From Lysobacter sp. (GTDB lineage Bacteria > Pseudomonadota > Gammaproteobacteria > Xanthomonadales > Xanthomonadaceae), in the NCBI GenBank assembly GCA_013141175.1, contig JABFRN010000001.1:3120001-3184000 (forward strand): DNA of 64,000 bases, written 5' to 3'. Position 1 is the first letter of the stretch; every line of letters begins with the position of its first letter. Both the position numbers and the translations under genes were made by a program. Under the pieces are notes generated by a model. It ran no database searches. It was not told where the DNA came from and worked only from the letters and a program-made list of their open reading frames with translations. Of the stretch, positions 62,215 through 64,000 are shown piece after piece.

Positions 62215-62834
62215 TCGCCGAAATGGCGCCGGCCGATGCCGACCCTTCGGCGCTGCCGTTGCCTGAGCGCGGCCTGATCGAACGCGCCGTGGTGCACCGG
62301 CAGCAGGAATTCGCGGCCGGCCGGATCTTGGCGCGCGGTCTGCTGCGTCATGCCGGCGCGGACACCGATGCACTGCTTCGCGACGCCGACCGCGTGCCGA
62401 CCTGGCCGCAGACGATCGTCGGTTCGATCACCCACTGCCGATCGCTGTGCGCGGTGGCGGTCGTGCCGCGAGCGATCAGCGCCGGGATCGGTATCGATGT
62501 CGAGCCGGCCAGGCCGATCGGCGAAGATCTGCACGCGATGATTCTTCGCGACGCAGAGCGCAGCCGCATCGACGCGCTGCCTCCGGCGCTCCGTCCGTTG
62601 GGCGCGATCCTGGTGTTTTCGATCAAGGAAGCGGTGTACAAGGCGATCTATCCCGAACGCCGGTACTTCCTCGATTTCCAGCAGGTCGAGATCATGTTCA
62701 CCGGCGACGATGGCTTCGTCGCCGAGGTGCTGGTGCCGGAGGCGAGCTTTCCGGGGTTGTCGTACATTTCCGGGCGCTACCGCGTCGCCGATGGCCATAT
62801 CGCCAGTGCGGTGCTGTTGCCGCCGATGACGTGA
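62175..62834 (+). CDS. 4'-phosphopantetheinyl transferase, EntD/Sfp type
   Basis: This 219-residue protein has EntD-like features: RQQEFAAGRILARGLL, the substrate block WPQTIVGSITHCRSLCAVAV, the metal motif GIGIDVEPARPI (IDVE) and the second motif ILVFSIKEAVYKAIYP (FSIKEAxYK). It moves the phosphopantetheine arm from CoA to the carrier-domain Ser of the three synthetases. The ATG at 62175 lies inside the 3' end of the monooxygenase gene, so translation is coupled. Having its own PPTase suggests the cluster is self-sufficient and mobile as a unit. It is the last gene of the operon. Confidence 0.92.
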   Translation: MSLFRPLLPDDVLIAEMAPADADPSALPLPERGLIERAVVHRQQEFAAGRILARGLLRHAGADTDALLRDADRVPTWPQTIVGSITHCRSLCAVAVVPRAISAGIGIDVEPARPIGEDLHAMILRDAERSRIDALPPALRPLGAILVFSIKEAVYKAIYPERRYFLDFQQVEIMFTGDDGFVAEVLVPEASFPGLSYISGRYRVADGHIASAVLLPPMT

Positions 62835-62859
62835 TCGGCGGTCAATCGCCAGGAAACTT

Positions 62860-63606
62860 TCAGGAAACCGTCATCCGGTATCCGTGCAGGCGCTCGTAGA
62901 TCGGCCGGCAGATGTCCGCCGTCGCAAGCGCGTCGCCTGTCAGCGTTTCTTCGCGTGGCCGCCATGGTTCGAAGCCGGTCGAGCGCCAGACCGCGTCGTA
63001 CCAGTAGGGCGCCCACACGCCGTCGCTGTCGCGCGGGCCTGCGGGCCACGACAGCATGCGTGGCGTGAACGCGATGCCGAGCCGGTCGCACAGCGCGCGC
63101 AGGTGCGCTTCCGGCGCGCGCAGGAAACCGCCGGCATCGATGACGATGGGCGCTTCGCCGAGCGCATCGCAGAGCAGATCGAACAAGCGGCCCTGCTGCG
63201 GCAGGCCGATGTCGTCCGGGGTCACCGTCGCGCGCGATTTGATGTACGAGGCGACGACTTCCGCCGGATCGCGGATCAGCAGCACGTTGCGCAGCTTCAA
63301 TACCCAGTCGGTCTCCATGTCCGCCAGCAGATGATGGTTCATGTGCTTCTGGTACCAGATCGCCTTTCCGCCCGGCACCGGGCCGAGCAGCGCATCGGCG
63401 ACACGCCGCCAGTCGGTGTCGCCGGCGGCGATCACCTCGTCGCGGCCCGGGTGGTCGATGCCCGTCGTCGCCAGATAGGCCGCATACAGCGGTTCGTCGC
63501 TGACCGCGCAATCCTCGCGGTTTTCCCAGGCGCGCATCATCGCCGTGGAGATGTTGCGCGGGCCGCTCCACATCGCGATGCGCAGTGGATTTCCGGCGAT
63601 GCTCAT
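62860..63606 (-). CDS. Sulfotransferase-like P-loop protein
   Basis: This 248-residue protein has an N-terminal IAMWSGPRNISTAMMRAWENR reminiscent of the PAPS-binding 5'-PSB loop (SGPRNxST), then VLLIRDPAEVVASYIKS, which resembles the 3'-PB RDP-xx-xxS motif of sulfotransferases. GKAIWYQKHMNHH lies between. It forms a coupled pair with the following class IV aminotransferase gene (ATGA overlap). Proteins like this next to aminotransferases are usually called sulfotransferase family; the true acceptor is unknown. It is convergent with the NRPS operon and not obviously part of it. Confidence 0.75.
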   Translation of the reverse strand: MSIAGNPLRIAMWSGPRNISTAMMRAWENREDCAVSDEPLYAAYLATTGIDHPGRDEVIAAGDTDWRRVADALLGPVPGGKAIWYQKHMNHHLLADMETDWVLKLRNVLLIRDPAEVVASYIKSRATVTPDDIGLPQQGRLFDLLCDALGEAPIVIDAGGFLRAPEAHLRALCDRLGIAFTPRMLSWPAGPRDSDGVWAPYWYDAVWRSTGFEPWRPREETLTGDALATADICRPIYERLHGYRMTVS

Positions 63607-64000
63607 GCGAGGCGCACGCCCGCGCGCATCGCGATGTCGCGGGCGATCAGATCGCGATACAGCGCTCGCAGGCGCGTCACCATCGGTCCCGGAAGCGCGG
63701 GATCGCCCTCGCCGATGATCCTGCCATCGATGCTGCGCACCGGCGCCAGTCCCGCGAACGTGCCGGTCGTGAACGCTTCGTCTGCGGAGTACACCTGGGT
63801 CAGGCTGAAGTTCTTCTCGAAGCACGGGATGCCGGCTTCGCGACACGCGCGCAGCACGTTCGCGCGGGTGATGCCGCCGAGACAGTAATCGCCGGTCGAC
63901 GTCCAGACTTCGTCGCGACGCACGATGAAGAAATGCGTCGAGTTGCAGGTCGCGACGAAGCCGTGCGGATCCAGCATCAACGCTTCGTCGGCGCCGGCTT
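63603..64000 (-). CDS. Class IV aminotransferase (branched-chain/D-amino-acid type), 5' partial
   Basis: Only the C-terminal 130 or so residues are in the window and the frame runs off the right edge. Signatures are EALMLDPHGFVATCNSTHFF and STGDYCLGGITRANVLRAC (the PLP phosphate-binding TN/TR region), then QVYSADEAFTTGTFAGLAPV. This matches the PLP-dependent branched-chain aminotransferase, D-alanine transaminase and aminodeoxychorismate lyase family. The catalytic Lys would lie outside the window. It is coupled to the sulfotransferase-like gene. Confidence 0.85.
   Translation of the reverse strand, partial: AGADEALMLDPHGFVATCNSTHFFIVRRDEVWTSTGDYCLGGITRANVLRACREAGIPCFEKNFSLTQVYSADEAFTTGTFAGLAPVRSIDGRIIGEGDPALPGPMVTRLRALYRDLIARDIAMRAGVRLA

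Overview
High-GC proteobacterial chromosome, most likely a Xanthomonadaceae member (Lysobacter/Luteimonas/Xanthomonas relatives). The basis is the fimT-pilV-pilW-pilX-pilY1-pilE minor-pilin order, an Oar-type TonB-dependent receptor, and the general gene content and codon use. No rRNA, CRISPR array or insertion sequence was seen. All names come from reading translations and motifs; no database search was possible.

Layout. 1-9.3 kb: housekeeping genes (Fe superoxide dismutase, monothiol glutaredoxin, an SDR protein, a MarC-family protein, a large TonB-dependent receptor, the nucleotide nucleosidase PpnN). 9.4-17.8 kb: a LytS/AlgZ-type sensor kinase with no partner regulator beside it, the type IV pilus minor-pilin/PilY1 operon, tRNA-Asn and a separate FimT-like pseudopilin. 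17.9-20.8 kb: uvrB, a small membrane protein and tRNA-Val. 20.8-25.6 kb: an accessory island just behind tRNA-Val with visibly lower GC. It holds a tightly coupled three-gene operon (Ser/Thr protein kinase, compact superfamily 1 helicase, unknown protein with a hydrophobic stretch) and then small phage/plasmid-type remnants. 25.8-37.2 kb: a beta-propeller sensor kinase with its NarL-type regulator, and a giant secreted SpvB/RHS (YD-repeat) protein followed by a small membrane-anchored protein.

37.3-46.9 kb (minus strand): an eight-gene, tightly packed glycan-type operon. In transcription order it encodes a class II aldolase, a tandem nucleotidyltransferase, a methyltransferase, a family 2 glycosyltransferase, a GDPD-like protein, a fusion of a polytopic membrane domain with a uridine kinase/phosphoribulokinase-type domain, a HAD phosphatase and a GT87-like membrane protein. 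Together they look able to make, activate, modify and transfer an unusual sugar or polyol phosphate.

47.2-62.8 kb (plus strand): a nonribosomal peptide cluster of three single-module synthetases. The last ends in an NADPH-dependent reductase instead of a thioesterase. An MFS exporter, an unknown protein (probably DUF6875), a kynurenine-3-monooxygenase-like flavoprotein and the cluster's own Sfp-type phosphopantetheinyl transferase follow. The product should be a reductively released short peptide (aldehyde, alcohol or cyclised imine). The window ends with a sulfotransferase-like gene and a partial class IV aminotransferase. The best candidates for undescribed biology are the kinase-helicase operon, the NRPS cluster and the glycan operon.
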